A stretch of DNA of 64,000 bases, from contig NZ_JASKMS010000010.1 of the NCBI RefSeq assembly GCF_030124145.1, positions 124,001 to 188,000 of the forward strand. The letters are read 5' to 3'. The notes beneath the pieces were generated by a model that was not told where the DNA came from, ran no database searches, and saw nothing but the letters and a program-made list of their open reading frames with translations. This document shows positions 26,438 to 35,302 of this stretch, piece after piece; position 1 is the first letter of the stretch; every line of letters begins with the position of its first letter. This stretch comes from Streptomyces sp. 378 (GTDB taxonomy: Bacteria; Actinomycetota; Actinomycetes; Streptomycetales; Streptomycetaceae). The translations under genes and the position numbers were made by a program.

Positions 26438-27298
26438 TCAGTTCGGCCGTACGGCCATCTTGTCGAGCGCTTCGAGGAGGCCCGGCAGTTCCGGCCCTCG
26501 GCCGACCGGCAGGACCTCGCCGGGCTCCTCGTCGAGCAGTACGAAGGCGATGTCGTCGGTCCTGGCGACGAGCGACCAGCCCGGACCGTCGGCCCGCAGG
26601 GTCCGGGCGTCTCCCGGTGCGAAGGAGGACCGGACCCGGCCCAGCGGCGGTGGTGAGTCGATGTAGGCGCGGGCCTCCGCGAGGACCCGCCGGATGCCGC
26701 TGTGGCCACCCTTCTGCCCGCTCTCCCCGCCTTCGTCCGGGCCGTCGCCCGCCCCGTCCCCGTCGCCCGGTGCCCCCGAGGGCCCCGGCGCCGGGAAGTC
26801 CGCGTCGTCGACCTGCTCCCGCCACACCGCCCACTGCAGTGCGATCTCATCCGCGCCCAGGCGCCGCTGTGCCGGGCCCCAGACGGTGGCGTCCGGAGGA
26901 GTCAGCGGAGGCCGGTCGTCGGCCTCCGGGCCCGGATCGTGCGGGGCGGGCACCCCGGGGGCCGCGACGGCCACCGCGAGGGGCCAGCCGGGCAGGGCCG
27001 CGACGACCGTGCGTTCGTCGGGCGACAGCTCGTACTCCATGCCGCAGTCCCAGGACGCGATCGCGACGGCCACCAGGGAGACGTCGTCGATGGCCACCGT
27101 CCACCGGGCGCCCTCGCCGTCCTGGCCGAGCACCAGCCCGTAGCCGTCGGCGAGCGGCGCGAGACCGAGCGCCGCGCATGCTTCGGGGTAGTCGTCGCCG
27201 AGCACACTCGGGAACTTCGCCGGCGTCAGCAGCACCGCCGTGAGCACATAGAGCGCATCGTCCGCGGCGGCGACGGCTTCCTCGTCCGTCCCGGCCAT
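26438..27298 (-). CDS. hypothetical acidic protein
   Basis: A 286-residue protein I do not recognise. It is acidic, with tryptophan-containing segments ('ARWTVAIDDVSLVAVAIASW', 'DEIALQWAVWREQVDD') and a Gly/Asp/Glu-rich linker around residues 170-200. A late segment ('RSSFAPGDARTLRADGPGW', 'VARTDDIAFVLLDEE') looks like a small beta domain. No signal peptide or membrane helix. GGGGAGG precedes the ATG at 27298 by about 5-6 bases; that start was chosen over a codon at 27334. It is followed by a convergent gene and preceded by another minus-strand hypothetical gene. Confidence 0.6.
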   Translation of the reverse strand: MAGTDEEAVAAADDALYVLTAVLLTPAKFPSVLGDDYPEACAALGLAPLADGYGLVLGQDGEGARWTVAIDDVSLVAVAIASWDCGMEYELSPDERTVVAALPGWPLAVAVAAPGVPAPHDPGPEADDRPPLTPPDATVWGPAQRRLGADEIALQWAVWREQVDDADFPAPGPSGAPGDGDGAGDGPDEGGESGQKGGHSGIRRVLAEARAYIDSPPPLGRVRSSFAPGDARTLRADGPGWSLVARTDDIAFVLLDEEPGEVLPVGRGPELPGLLEALDKMAVRPN

Positions 27299-27432
27299 CC
27301 CAGCCTCCCCATCGGTTCGTCCACCGGCGCGCACCCTAATGCGCCTGGAAGCCCCTTGTCACGGCCTCGCCCGCGCGCTCGGAGCTGCAGTTTTCCGGCG
27401 GACGGGGCGAATCGACCGTCCGGAACGCCCCC

Positions 27433-27729
27433 TCACGCCGCCGGCAGCCCCAGCAGCGCGCGGGCGACGGTCTCCGGCGACTCGTCGCGCTCCCGGGCGA
27501 GCGCGATCACGGCCCGGCAGGCCAGCTCGTTCACACCGAACGACAGCGCCTCCGGCGACACCCAGCCGGCCGCCTCGTCGGACCGCTCCTGGTCGTCCTG
27601 CGCGCACGCCGTGACATAGGTCGCCGCGGCCTCGAAAAGATTGTGCGGCCGCCTGTCCCCGCCCGCCTTCGGCTCCGTGCGCAGTCCATGCGAGTCCCTT
27701 CCCCCGGCTTTGCGGAACCTGCCCCACAT
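27433..27729 (-). CDS. hypothetical small protein
   Basis: A 98-residue protein starting MWGRFRKAGGRDS. The N-terminus is basic; residues 35-98 form likely helices ('HNLFEAAATYVTACAQDD', 'ELACRAVIALARERDE'). It ends 'ALLGLPAA'. A GGTGG is near the start; the gene is divergent from the MpaB-type gene. I do not recognise the family. Confidence 0.55.
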   Translation of the reverse strand: MWGRFRKAGGRDSHGLRTEPKAGGDRRPHNLFEAAATYVTACAQDDQERSDEAAGWVSPEALSFGVNELACRAVIALARERDESPETVARALLGLPAA

Positions 27730-27827
27730 GTGACCACCTTCCCCCTGTGCGCCTGTCCTGCCTGGTCGTTCATCTCCCGCTGACCAACGTAGAGTTGCAC
27801 ATCCTGTGGCAGAAGGGGGACGGCACG

Positions 27828-28727
27828 GTGAAGCGCTTCTCACGCCTCGAACAGATCCGGCGGATGGACCCGTACGAGGAGGCCACGGAGATCTACCGGC
27901 TGAGTGTGGCGTACGAGTTCCCGTGGGACTTCACACGAGCCCTGGAACTGGCCCTGTACCGCACCTACGCCGTCCCGAGCATCGGCCGGCTGCTCGCGCG
28001 GACGGCGGAGCTCACGGACCGGGCGCAGAAGCGCTACGACGACACCTCGCTGCTCCTGGACACGATCGTCGAGCACGGCTTCGGCAGCGACGAGGGCAGG
28101 ACCGCGATCCGCCGCATCAACCAGATGCACCGCAGCTACGACATCAGCGACGACGACATGCGCTACGTACTCTGCACGTTCGTCGTGATGCCCAAGCGGT
28201 GGATCGACGCCTACGGCTGGCGCAGATTGTCGCGCCACGAGACCGTCGCCGGCGTCGTCCACCACCGCACACTGGGCCGACACATGGGCATCAAGGACAT
28301 CCCCGAGACCTACGAGGAGTTCGAGAACTGCCTCGACTCCTACGAGGCCGCCCACTTCGCGTGGGACGAGGACGCCCGGCGCGTATCGGACGCCACGCTT
28401 GACCTGATGGCCTCCTGGTACCCCGCCCCTCTCGCGCCCCTGCTGCGCACCACGACCCTCGCGCTGCTCGACGACTCGCTGCTGCGCGCCTTCCGCTACA
28501 CCCCGCCGAGTGCCGCCACGCGCGCGTGGGTGCGTCGCGCGGTCCGGCTCCGCGGCCGTGCCGTCCGCCTGCTGCCGCCCCGGCGGGCCCCGCACTTCGC
28601 CCGCCAGAACCGGGAGATCAAGGGTTACCCCAACGGCTACCGGATCGCCGACCTGGGCACCCGCCCTGTCCCGGGCGTCCGGGGCTGCCCCGTGCGACAC
28701 ACGGCGCCGGGCGCCGAGGCCGGGTGA
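27828..28727 (+). CDS. MpaB-type oxygenase family (DUF2236) protein
   Basis: A 299-residue protein of the DUF2236/MpaB family, whose founding bacterial member is rubber oxygenase and whose fungal member cleaves a mycophenolic acid precursor; both are haem enzymes. The conserved centre is visible: 'YRTYAVPSIGRLL', 'INQMHRSYDISDDDMRYVLC', 'PKRWIDAYGWRRLSRHE' and 'MGIKDIPETYEEFENCLDSYE'. The His and Arg residues of these segments are the likely haem contacts (inference). Start GTG at 27828 has AGGGGGA 7 bases before. A TAGAGT hexamer at about 27790 may be the -10 element. Substrate unknown. Confidence 0.8.
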   Translation: MKRFSRLEQIRRMDPYEEATEIYRLSVAYEFPWDFTRALELALYRTYAVPSIGRLLARTAELTDRAQKRYDDTSLLLDTIVEHGFGSDEGRTAIRRINQMHRSYDISDDDMRYVLCTFVVMPKRWIDAYGWRRLSRHETVAGVVHHRTLGRHMGIKDIPETYEEFENCLDSYEAAHFAWDEDARRVSDATLDLMASWYPAPLAPLLRTTTLALLDDSLLRAFRYTPPSAATRAWVRRAVRLRGRAVRLLPPRRAPHFARQNREIKGYPNGYRIADLGTRPVPGVRGCPVRHTAPGAEAG

Positions 28728-28776
28728 GGTGACCCGGCGGCTCGCCTTTCACCCGGGCTCCGCCCTGGCCCACGGT

Positions 28777-28854
28777 GTTCAGTCGTCGTGCACGATGTTC
28801 CGTCGTCGTGCGCGGTGATCATGTCGTGCGCGGTGATCAGTCCTCGCGCACGGC
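28777..28854. repeat. imperfect 18-20 bp tandem repeat, 4 units
   Basis: Four units related to GWTCMGTCGTCGTGCGCGGT run through 28777-28796, 28797-28816, 28817-28834 and 28835-28854. The last one contains the stop codon and final codons of the minus-strand methyltransferase gene at 28837. Confidence 0.75.
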
Positions 28855-29436
28855 CAGTGCCAGAAATCGGGAGTCCTCGTCGACATACGACGTCAGGCGC
28901 CAGCCGGAACCGGCCAGCAGCGGACGGAGATTGGGCTCGGCGCGCAGGTCGTCCGGGGTGAGCGGGCGGCCGTGGCGTGCGGCGAGAGCCGCCCTGCCGA
29001 TCGGGTGGAACAGTGCCAGCATCCCGCCCGGGCGCACCACGCGCGCGATCTCCCGCAGGTCCTCGGCCGGGTTCCCGAGGTGCGAGATGAGGCCCGCCCC
29101 GAACACGGCGTCCAGAGACTCCGAGCGCAGCGGCAGCGCGGCGACGTCCGCGAGCAGCAACCGCCCGTCACGATCCCGCCCGGCCCGTACGGCCGCCCGC
29201 AGCATGGCCGGCGTCAGGTCGGCCCCGAGAACCACTCCCGAGGCCCCGACGGCGGCTCGAAGCGGCGGCAGGGCGCGTCCGGTCCCGCACCCCGCGTCGA
29301 GGACCCGGTCACCCGTCCGCAGTCCCAGCTCGGCGACCGCGGTCGCGTAGGCCGGACCGTCGTCGGGGAACCGGCTGTCCCAGTCGGCGGCGCGGGCGGT
29401 GAAGAACTCCTGGACACGCGTCTGCTCGTCGCTCAT
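28837..29436 (-). CDS. class I SAM-dependent methyltransferase
   Basis: A 199-residue methyltransferase (Methyltransf_11 type). Motif I is 'RVLDAGCGTGRALPPL' near residue 45, motif II region 'GADLTPAMLRAA', motif III/IV 'LLLADVAALPLRSESLDAVF', and 'EIARVVRPGGMLALFHP' is the motif VI-like segment. The substrate cannot be read. Two ATGs are possible (29445 and 29436); GGTGAGGA lies just upstream and the difference is only 3 residues. The 3' end lies in a tandem repeat. Confidence 0.88.
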   Translation of the reverse strand: MSDEQTRVQEFFTARAADWDSRFPDDGPAYATAVAELGLRTGDRVLDAGCGTGRALPPLRAAVGASGVVLGADLTPAMLRAAVRAGRDRDGRLLLADVAALPLRSESLDAVFGAGLISHLGNPAEDLREIARVVRPGGMLALFHPIGRAALAARHGRPLTPDDLRAEPNLRPLLAGSGWRLTSYVDEDSRFLALAVRED

Positions 29437-29588
29437 GCACCGCATGATTCCTCACCGGCAGGGATGACGCCTCAGTGCACACGTTCGAGCGTGACCCGAT
29501 CGTTCCGATACATCCTTGCGTCATATTCCAGAACCTTTCGAAATGCGCCCCCGTCGCGCGCCCCAGCCGGGTCTAGCGTCCCGGGGCC

Positions 29589-30362
29589 ATGGGACACCTG
29601 GACCACGCAGCCCTGGGGTGGCTGACCCCCGCACTGTCGTACGTGATGGCCTGCATAGGCGCCGCGCTCGGTCTGCGCTGCACCGTCCGCGCGCTCGCCA
29701 CCACCGGGCGCTCGCGCCGCAACTGGCTCGTCACCGCCGCCTCGGCGATCGGCACCGGCATCTGGACCATGCACTTCGTGGCCATGCTCGGGTTCGGCGT
29801 CACCGGCACCGACATCCGCTACGACGTGCCGCTCACGCTGCTGAGCCTGCTCGTCGCCATGGTCGTCGTCTGCGCGGGCGTCTTCGCCGTCGGCTACAGC
29901 AGGGACCGGGGCCGGGCGCTGCTGGCCGGCGGGCTCACCACCGGGCTCGGCGTCGCGAGCATGCACTACCTGGGCATGGCGGCCGTCCGTCTGCACGGTG
30001 ACGTGACCTACGACCCCCTGCTCGTCGGAGTCTCCGTGCTGATCGCCGTCGTCGCCGCGACAGCGGCCCTCTGGGCGGCTCTCAACATCAAGTCGCCGGT
30101 GGCGGTCACCATCGCCTCCCTGATCATGGGCGCGGCCGTCAGCAGCATGCACTACACCGGGATGTTCGCGGTGGCGGTGCGCGTGGCGCCCTCCGGGGGA
30201 GCGCTGCCCGGGGCATCGGCGATGCAGTTCATCTTCCCCCTCGCCGTCGGCCTCGGCTCCTACCTCTTCCTCACCTCGGCCTTCGTCGCCCTGTCACCGA
30301 CGGCCGGGGAGCGTGCGGCCTCCGCCTCGGCTCAGCGACCGGTGGGAAGCGCCTCACCCTAG
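29589..30362 (+). CDS. MHYT-domain integral membrane sensor protein
   Basis: A 257-residue membrane protein with seven predicted helices and three MHYT-type motifs: 'WTMHFVAM' (about residue 59), 'SMHYLGM' (about 122) and 'SMHYTGM' (about 182). These are thought to bind copper and sense oxygen, CO or NO when linked to signalling domains. Here the protein is a stand-alone sensor with no output domain. It lies 273 bases upstream of the conservon on the same strand; a functional link is possible but unproven. TAGCGT at 29574-29579 is a plausible -10 element. Confidence 0.9.
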   Translation: MGHLDHAALGWLTPALSYVMACIGAALGLRCTVRALATTGRSRRNWLVTAASAIGTGIWTMHFVAMLGFGVTGTDIRYDVPLTLLSLLVAMVVVCAGVFAVGYSRDRGRALLAGGLTTGLGVASMHYLGMAAVRLHGDVTYDPLLVGVSVLIAVVAATAALWAALNIKSPVAVTIASLIMGAAVSSMHYTGMFAVAVRVAPSGGALPGASAMQFIFPLAVGLGSYLFLTSAFVALSPTAGERAASASAQRPVGSASP

Positions 30363-30450
30363 CCACGGAGGCGACCGCGGACCGCGGACACGCGCTGGGC
30401 CGAACACGACGCCGAGGCCCGGGTGGTGCCAGGTGCGCCTCCCCGGCAGG

Positions 30451-30482
30451 GGCCCCTGCGACCCTCAGCGGCCCCTGCGACC
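30451..30482. repeat. 13-bp direct repeat GGCCCCTGCGACC
   Basis: Two exact copies (30451-30463 and 30470-30482) lie in the 273-base gap between the MHYT gene and cvnA. They could be a direct-repeat regulator site. Otherwise nothing recognisable is in this gap. Confidence 0.5.
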
Positions 30483-30635
30483 AAGAGGAACCGCCTCGGA
30501 GGCCCCATGGCGCACCCGACGGCCGGACAGCCCGATGCCCGACTCCAGGCCTGGCCCCGCGCCGCGGTCCGGACGGGGCGTCCCGGCCGGGACGCCCCAC
30601 CGCACGCCCCCGACCCACTCCCGAGCGAGGAGTTC

Positions 30636-33212
30636 ATGCGAACACCCCGTAGGACCCCCACAGACGGCGCCGAGGCGCCGCCCCCGCCCGTGCGCGGTCG
30701 CCGTGCGCACGCCGGGCCCCCGGCCGACGAGAGCCCCGAGACGGCCCAGGGCGCCCCGGCGGACGGGATACCCGTGCGAGCGGGGCGCTGGCACATCCGC
30801 CCCCGCACCGTGCGCGCCAAGATCGTCTGCCTGCTGATGGTGCCGGTCGTCTCCCTCCTCGCCCTGTGGGCCTACGCAACCGTCACCACCGCCCAGGACG
30901 TCTCCCGGCTGCGGCAGGTCCAGCGGGTGGACGCCACGGTCCGCGCCCCCGTCTCCGCCGCCGTCGACGCCCTCCAGGCCGAACGCGCGGCCGCCGTACG
31001 CCACGCCACCGACCCCTCCGCCGTCCGCACCGACGCGCTGGACGAGCTCGCCCGGCGCACCGACCGGGCCGTCGCGAGACTGCGGCTCGGCACCGGCCAC
31101 ACCGTCGCCGACAGCGGGGAACTGCCCGCCGGAGTCGCCCATCGGCTGAAGGCGTTCGTCACCGATGCCGAGCAACTGCGGCCGCTGCGCACGGCGGTGC
31201 GGGACGGGCGCGCCGGCTGGGCGGAGACGTACGACCGCTACACCCGGACCATCTCGACCGCCTTCGGCGTCGGCGGCGCGCTCAGCGGGATCCAGGACGC
31301 CGATCTCGGCTCCGACGCGCGCGTGCTGCTCGAATTCGCCCGCGCGGGCGAGGCACTGGCCCAGGAGGACGCGGTGCTGGCGAGCGCCCGTCTGGACGGC
31401 GCCCTGAGCGGGGAGCGGTTCCGGCTCTTCACGGGCGCCGTCGACCTGCGCCGCACGCTCACCGAGTCGGCCGTCGCGGACCTGAGCGCCGGCGAACGCT
31501 CCGCATGGGACGCCCTCGCCGACCACAGCGCTTACAGCGCCCTGGGCCGCGCCGAGGACCGCGTCCTCGCCCGCGGGCCGGGAGCGAAGGCGGCCGAAGC
31601 GGCACCCGAGAGCACCTGGAACACGGCCCACACGCGCGTGCGGAACGGCATGCGCACCATCGAGGACGAGGCGGCACGCGGAGTCGCGGAGCGGGCCGAC
31701 CCGTTCACCCGCGGACTGCTCACCCCGGCCGGTGCCGCCGTCCTGCTCGGCCTGGCGGCGGTCGCCGCCTCGCTCGTCATCTCCGTGCGGATCGGGCGCG
31801 GCCTCGTCGTGGAACTGGTCAGCCTGCGCAACAGCGCCCTGGAGATCGCCCGGCGCAAACTCCCCGACGCCATGCGCAAACTGCGGGCGGGGGAGGAGAT
31901 CGACATCCGCGCCGAGGCCCCGCCGGGCGTACCCGCGGAGGACGAGACCGGGCAGGTCGCCGAGGCCCTCACCACCGTGCACCGCGCCGCGCTGCGGGCC
32001 GCCGTGGAACGCGCCGAACTCGCCAGCGGCATCTCCGGCGTCTTCGTCAACCTGGCCCGCCGCAGCCAGATCCTCGTCCACCGGCAGCTGGCCCTCCTGG
32101 ACAACATGGAACGCCGCTCCGACGACCCGAACGAGCTGAGCGACCTCTTCCGCCTCGACCACCTCACCACCCGCATGCGGCGCCACGCGGAGAGCTTGAT
32201 CATCCTCTCCGGAGCCGCCCCCGGCCGGGCCTGGCGCATGCCCGTCTCCCTGACGAACGTGGTCCGCGCGGCTGTTTCCGAGGTGGAGGACTACGCGCGC
32301 GTGGAGGTACGGCAGCTGCCCGAAACGGCCGTGGTGGGCGCCGTCGTCGCCGACCTCACACACCTGCTGGCCGAGATCATCGAGAACGCCGCCCAGTTCT
32401 CGCCGCCCCACACGCGCGTGCGCGTCACCGGCGAACCCGTCGGCAAGGGCTACGCCGTCGAGGTCGAGGACCGCGGCCTCGGCATGGGCAAGGAGACTCT
32501 CGCCGAGGCCAACCGCCGCATCGAGCAGTCCGAGGCACTCGACCTGTTCGACAGCGACCGGCTCGGGCTGTTCGTGGTCAGCAGGCTCGCCGCCCGGCAT
32601 GACGTCAAGGTCCACCTGAGGACCTCGCCGTACGGCGGCACCACGGCGGTCGTCCTGCTGCCCACCGCCCTGCTCCACACCGGGGCGCCGGAACCGTCCC
32701 CCGAAGGCGCGCGGCCCGCCGGGCAACCCGAGGAACGCGCCTACGCGCGCGTGCCCGACGGCACGACGCTCCAGGACGCCGTCCCCGCCCAGAGCGACCG
32801 GCGCGCCCTCGTGGCTCCCGTACCGGCCGTCGCGGAGACCGAGACGGTGCGGCACGCGGACACACCGCATCACGCGGAGAGCCGACGTCATCGGGAGACC
32901 CCGAGCCCGACCCCACCCCCAGGAGTCGCCACCTTGCGACTGCACCGCCCACCGCAGCAGCCCGAAGACTCCGACGACCTCCCGCGCCGTGTACGACAGG
33001 CCAGCCTCGCTCCCCAACTGCGCGACGGACGTCCCGAGGAGCAACGGCCCACCCCCGCCCCCCGGGACGAGGAACGCACCCCCGAACTCGTACGGGACCG
33101 CATGGCGGCCTACCGCGACGGCTGGGCGCGCGGCGGCGGCAGGCGACCCGGCCGCGGCACCATCCCCGGCCCCACGACGGGCAGCGACAGCAGCGAAGGA
33201 GACCCCGCATGA
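30636..33212 (+). CDS. cvnA: conservon sensor histidine kinase-like protein (CvnA)
   Basis: An 858-residue membrane protein. TM1 is at residues 62-84 ('IVCLLMVPVVSLLALWAYATV'), followed by a nitrate/nitrite-sensing-type (NIT) extracellular helical domain to about 360, TM2 at about 362-387, a HAMP-like region, and a histidine kinase-like ATPase: N box 'LAEIIENAAQFSPPHT', G1 'EDRGLGMG', G2 'LGLFVVSRLA'. The last 170 residues are Pro/Arg-rich and disordered-looking. In conservons this protein assembles with CvnB-D at the membrane. GCGAGGAG just before the ATG at 30636 supports this start. It overlaps cvnB by ATGA. Confidence 0.92.
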   Translation: MRTPRRTPTDGAEAPPPPVRGRRAHAGPPADESPETAQGAPADGIPVRAGRWHIRPRTVRAKIVCLLMVPVVSLLALWAYATVTTAQDVSRLRQVQRVDATVRAPVSAAVDALQAERAAAVRHATDPSAVRTDALDELARRTDRAVARLRLGTGHTVADSGELPAGVAHRLKAFVTDAEQLRPLRTAVRDGRAGWAETYDRYTRTISTAFGVGGALSGIQDADLGSDARVLLEFARAGEALAQEDAVLASARLDGALSGERFRLFTGAVDLRRTLTESAVADLSAGERSAWDALADHSAYSALGRAEDRVLARGPGAKAAEAAPESTWNTAHTRVRNGMRTIEDEAARGVAERADPFTRGLLTPAGAAVLLGLAAVAASLVISVRIGRGLVVELVSLRNSALEIARRKLPDAMRKLRAGEEIDIRAEAPPGVPAEDETGQVAEALTTVHRAALRAAVERAELASGISGVFVNLARRSQILVHRQLALLDNMERRSDDPNELSDLFRLDHLTTRMRRHAESLIILSGAAPGRAWRMPVSLTNVVRAAVSEVEDYARVEVRQLPETAVVGAVVADLTHLLAEIIENAAQFSPPHTRVRVTGEPVGKGYAVEVEDRGLGMGKETLAEANRRIEQSEALDLFDSDRLGLFVVSRLAARHDVKVHLRTSPYGGTTAVVLLPTALLHTGAPEPSPEGARPAGQPEERAYARVPDGTTLQDAVPAQSDRRALVAPVPAVAETETVRHADTPHHAESRRHRETPSPTPPPGVATLRLHRPPQQPEDSDDLPRRVRQASLAPQLRDGRPEEQRPTPAPRDEERTPELVRDRMAAYRDGWARGGGRRPGRGTIPGPTTGSDSSEGDPA

Positions 33213-33646
33213 TCCAGGACCCGAGCACACAGTCCGCCCGGCGGTCCGGCGAACTCGACTGGCTGCTGGACGATCTGGTGCTCCGCGTGAGCGACATACG
33301 GCACGTCGTGGTGCTGTCCAACGACGGCCTCGCCGTGGGCGCCTCGACCGGTCTGCGCCGCGAGGACGCCGAGCATCTCGCCGCGGTCGCCTCGGGCTTC
33401 CACAGCCTCGCCAAAGGCGCCGGACGGCACTTCGGCGCCGGCGGGGTCCGCCAGACCATGGTGGAGATGGACGAGGGCTTCCTGTTCGTGGCCGCCGCGG
33501 GCGACGGCTCCTGCCTCGCCCTCCTCACCGCCGTCACCGCCGACATCGGCCTCGTGGCCTACGAGATGGCACGCCTGGTCAAGCGCGTCGGCGAGCACCT
33601 CGGCACGGCGCCCCGCGTGGCCGCGCGGCCACCCGCCGCCGGATGA
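33209..33646 (+). CDS. cvnB: conservon roadblock/LC7 protein (CvnB)
   Basis: A 145-residue roadblock/LC7-fold protein ('ELDWLLDDLVLRVSDIRHVV', 'LSNDGLAVGASTGLRREDAE'). Roadblock proteins form dimers that control small GTPases, here CvnD, and may act as its activator. It overlaps cvnA by 4 bases. A close paralogue lies at 35303; both share 'GASTGLRREDAEHLAAV' and 'GRHFGAG' segments. Confidence 0.94.
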   Translation: MIQDPSTQSARRSGELDWLLDDLVLRVSDIRHVVVLSNDGLAVGASTGLRREDAEHLAAVASGFHSLAKGAGRHFGAGGVRQTMVEMDEGFLFVAAAGDGSCLALLTAVTADIGLVAYEMARLVKRVGEHLGTAPRVAARPPAAG

Positions 33647-33668
33647 ACCGGAAGAACGGTCCGCGCAG

Positions 33669-34079
33669 ATGACCGAGGACACAACGAGCACCCCGCTCGG
33701 ACAGGGCAGCCAGTGGTACGACAACGAGGCCGGTCCGCTCGTCCGCCCCTACGCCATGACGGGCGGACGCACCCGGCCGGGTCCCACGGGCGTCCGTTTC
33801 GACCTGATCGCCCTGGTCACACTGGACCCGAACGCACCCGGCGTCGAGGACGCCCCGCTCGGGCCGGAACACCGCAACCTCCTCGACCTGTGCCGCACGG
33901 AGACCCAGTCGGTCGCCGAACTCGCCGCCGGGGCGGACCTGCCCGTCGGTGTGGTCAGGGTCCTCCTCGGCGACCTCCTGGAACTCGGCTGCGTCACCGT
34001 CAGCCGCCCCGTACCACCGGCGCAGCTGCCCGACGAACGCATCCTGCGCGAAGTGATCGAGGGACTGAGGGCGCTGTAG
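33669..34079 (+). CDS. cvnC: conservon DUF742 protein (CvnC)
   Basis: A 136-residue DUF742 protein ('GPLVRPYAMTGGRTRPGPTG', 'FDLIALVTL', 'EHRNLLDLCRTETQSVAELA'), with a winged-helix-like C-terminal part ('LPVGVVRVLLGDLLELG'). It is the third conservon component. It starts 22 bases after cvnB. Role: unknown adaptor between kinase and GTPase (family knowledge). Confidence 0.93.
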   Translation: MTEDTTSTPLGQGSQWYDNEAGPLVRPYAMTGGRTRPGPTGVRFDLIALVTLDPNAPGVEDAPLGPEHRNLLDLCRTETQSVAELAAGADLPVGVVRVLLGDLLELGCVTVSRPVPPAQLPDERILREVIEGLRAL

Positions 34080-34147
34080 TCAGCCACTGGCTGAACGCCC
34101 ACCATCCGCGCACGCACGACACCCGCCACTCCTGAGAGAAGTGATCA

Positions 34148-34753
34148 ATGGTCTCCGAGCACTCCGACGCCCCGGACGGCGACACCGCCGCACTGGCGTT
34201 GAAGATTCTGGTCGCCGGCGGGTTCGGCGTGGGCAAGACGACCCTGGTGGGCGCCGTCAGCGAGATCCGGCCACTGCGCACCGAGGAACTGCTCAGCGAA
34301 GCAGGGCAGTCGGTGGACGACACCGACGGCGTGGACCACAAGACCACCACGACCGTCGCCATGGACTTCGGACGCATCACCATCCGGTCCGGCCTCTCCC
34401 TGTACCTGTTCGGCACGCCGGGCCAGGACCGGTTCTGGTTCCTGTGGGACGAGTTGTCGCAAGGGGCGCTCGGCGCGGTGGTCCTCGCGGACACCCGCCG
34501 CCTGGAGGACTGCTTCCCCGCCGTCGACTACTTCGAGCACCGGCGCATCCCGTTCGTCGTGGCCGTCAACTGCTTCGCGGGCACCCGCCGGCACGACGCC
34601 CCGGACGTCTCGCGAGCCCTCGACCTCGACCAGGGCACGCCCGTGGTGCTCTGCGACGCCCGGGACCGTGACTCCGGGAAGGCGGTGTTGATCCGGCTCG
34701 TCGAGTACGCCGGGCGGATGCACACCGCCCGGCTGCTCGACTCGGTCGGCTGA
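34148..34753 (+). CDS. cvnD: conservon small GTP-binding protein (CvnD)
   Basis: A 201-residue MglA/Ras-like GTPase. G1 is 'VAGGFGVGKTTLVGA' (about residues 22-36), the switch region contains 'DHKTTTTVAMDFGRI', G3 'LFGTPGQDRFWFLWDE', and the G4 position reads 'VAVNCFAGT' instead of NKxD, as in other CvnD proteins. In the conservon it is thought to cycle GTP at the membrane with CvnA-C. It starts 68 bases after cvnC. The longest version begins at the ATG at 34148 near GAAGTGA. Confidence 0.94.
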   Translation: MVSEHSDAPDGDTAALALKILVAGGFGVGKTTLVGAVSEIRPLRTEELLSEAGQSVDDTDGVDHKTTTTVAMDFGRITIRSGLSLYLFGTPGQDRFWFLWDELSQGALGAVVLADTRRLEDCFPAVDYFEHRRIPFVVAVNCFAGTRRHDAPDVSRALDLDQGTPVVLCDARDRDSGKAVLIRLVEYAGRMHTARLLDSVG

Positions 34754-34769
34754 CCAGGGCCTACCGCCG

Positions 34770-35198
34770 TCAGATCGCGATGTCCCGCTCCGCCAGCACC
34801 CTGTCGACGGTGACACGGACGAGGAGTTCGCCGGGAACGCCGTTGCGCGCGCCGAACTCCTCGGCGCGCTCCTCGCCCATGTAGCGGGCGCCGATCCGGG
34901 TGGCCCAGTGCCGGGTCTCGTCGAGGTCGTCCGAGACGCGGGCGCGGCCCCGCAGCACCACGAAGGAGTACGGCGGCCGGTCGTCGTCCACACACAGGGC
35001 GACCCGGCCGTCCCGGACGATGTTGCGCCCCTTCACGGTGTCCTGGCCGGTGTTGAACACCACCTCGTCCCCGTCCAGCAGGAACCAGATCGGAGCCACG
35101 TGCGGGCTGCCGTCGGCCCGGACGGTGGAGAGCTTCGCGGTGCGGGTGCCGTGGGAAACGAACTCGCGCCATTGCGCGTCGGTCATCTTCTCTGCCAT
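34770..35198 (-). CDS. PPOX-class F420/FMN-dependent oxidoreductase family protein
   Basis: A 142-residue split-barrel flavin-binding protein of the pyridoxamine 5'-phosphate oxidase superfamily. The core 'TAKLSTVRADGSPHVAPIWFLLDGDEVVF' region near residues 20-50 and 'NIVRDGRVALCVDDDRPPY' are typical of the F420-dependent class (TIGR03618-like). GGAGG lies 9 bases before the ATG at 35198, while an ATG 9 bases upstream would have no spacing, so 35198 was chosen. It sits on the opposite strand between cvnD and the roadblock paralogue. Substrate unknown. Confidence 0.88.
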   Translation of the reverse strand: MAEKMTDAQWREFVSHGTRTAKLSTVRADGSPHVAPIWFLLDGDEVVFNTGQDTVKGRNIVRDGRVALCVDDDRPPYSFVVLRGRARVSDDLDETRHWATRIGARYMGEERAEEFGARNGVPGELLVRVTVDRVLAERDIAI

Positions 35199-35302
35199 GG
35201 CTCCCATCCTCCTTGCCCCGGCAGCGGACGTGGGGAAGGCTGGCGTGGAGATCCTCCGGCCAGGAGGAGAATTGCACGGGGAGAAAACGGGGAGAACGGA
35301 AC

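Noticed and set aside
30465-33230. A 921-codon minus-strand open frame opposite cvnA
   Set aside because: Shadow of the conservon kinase; low-complexity Gly/Arg/Val-rich translation with no motif.
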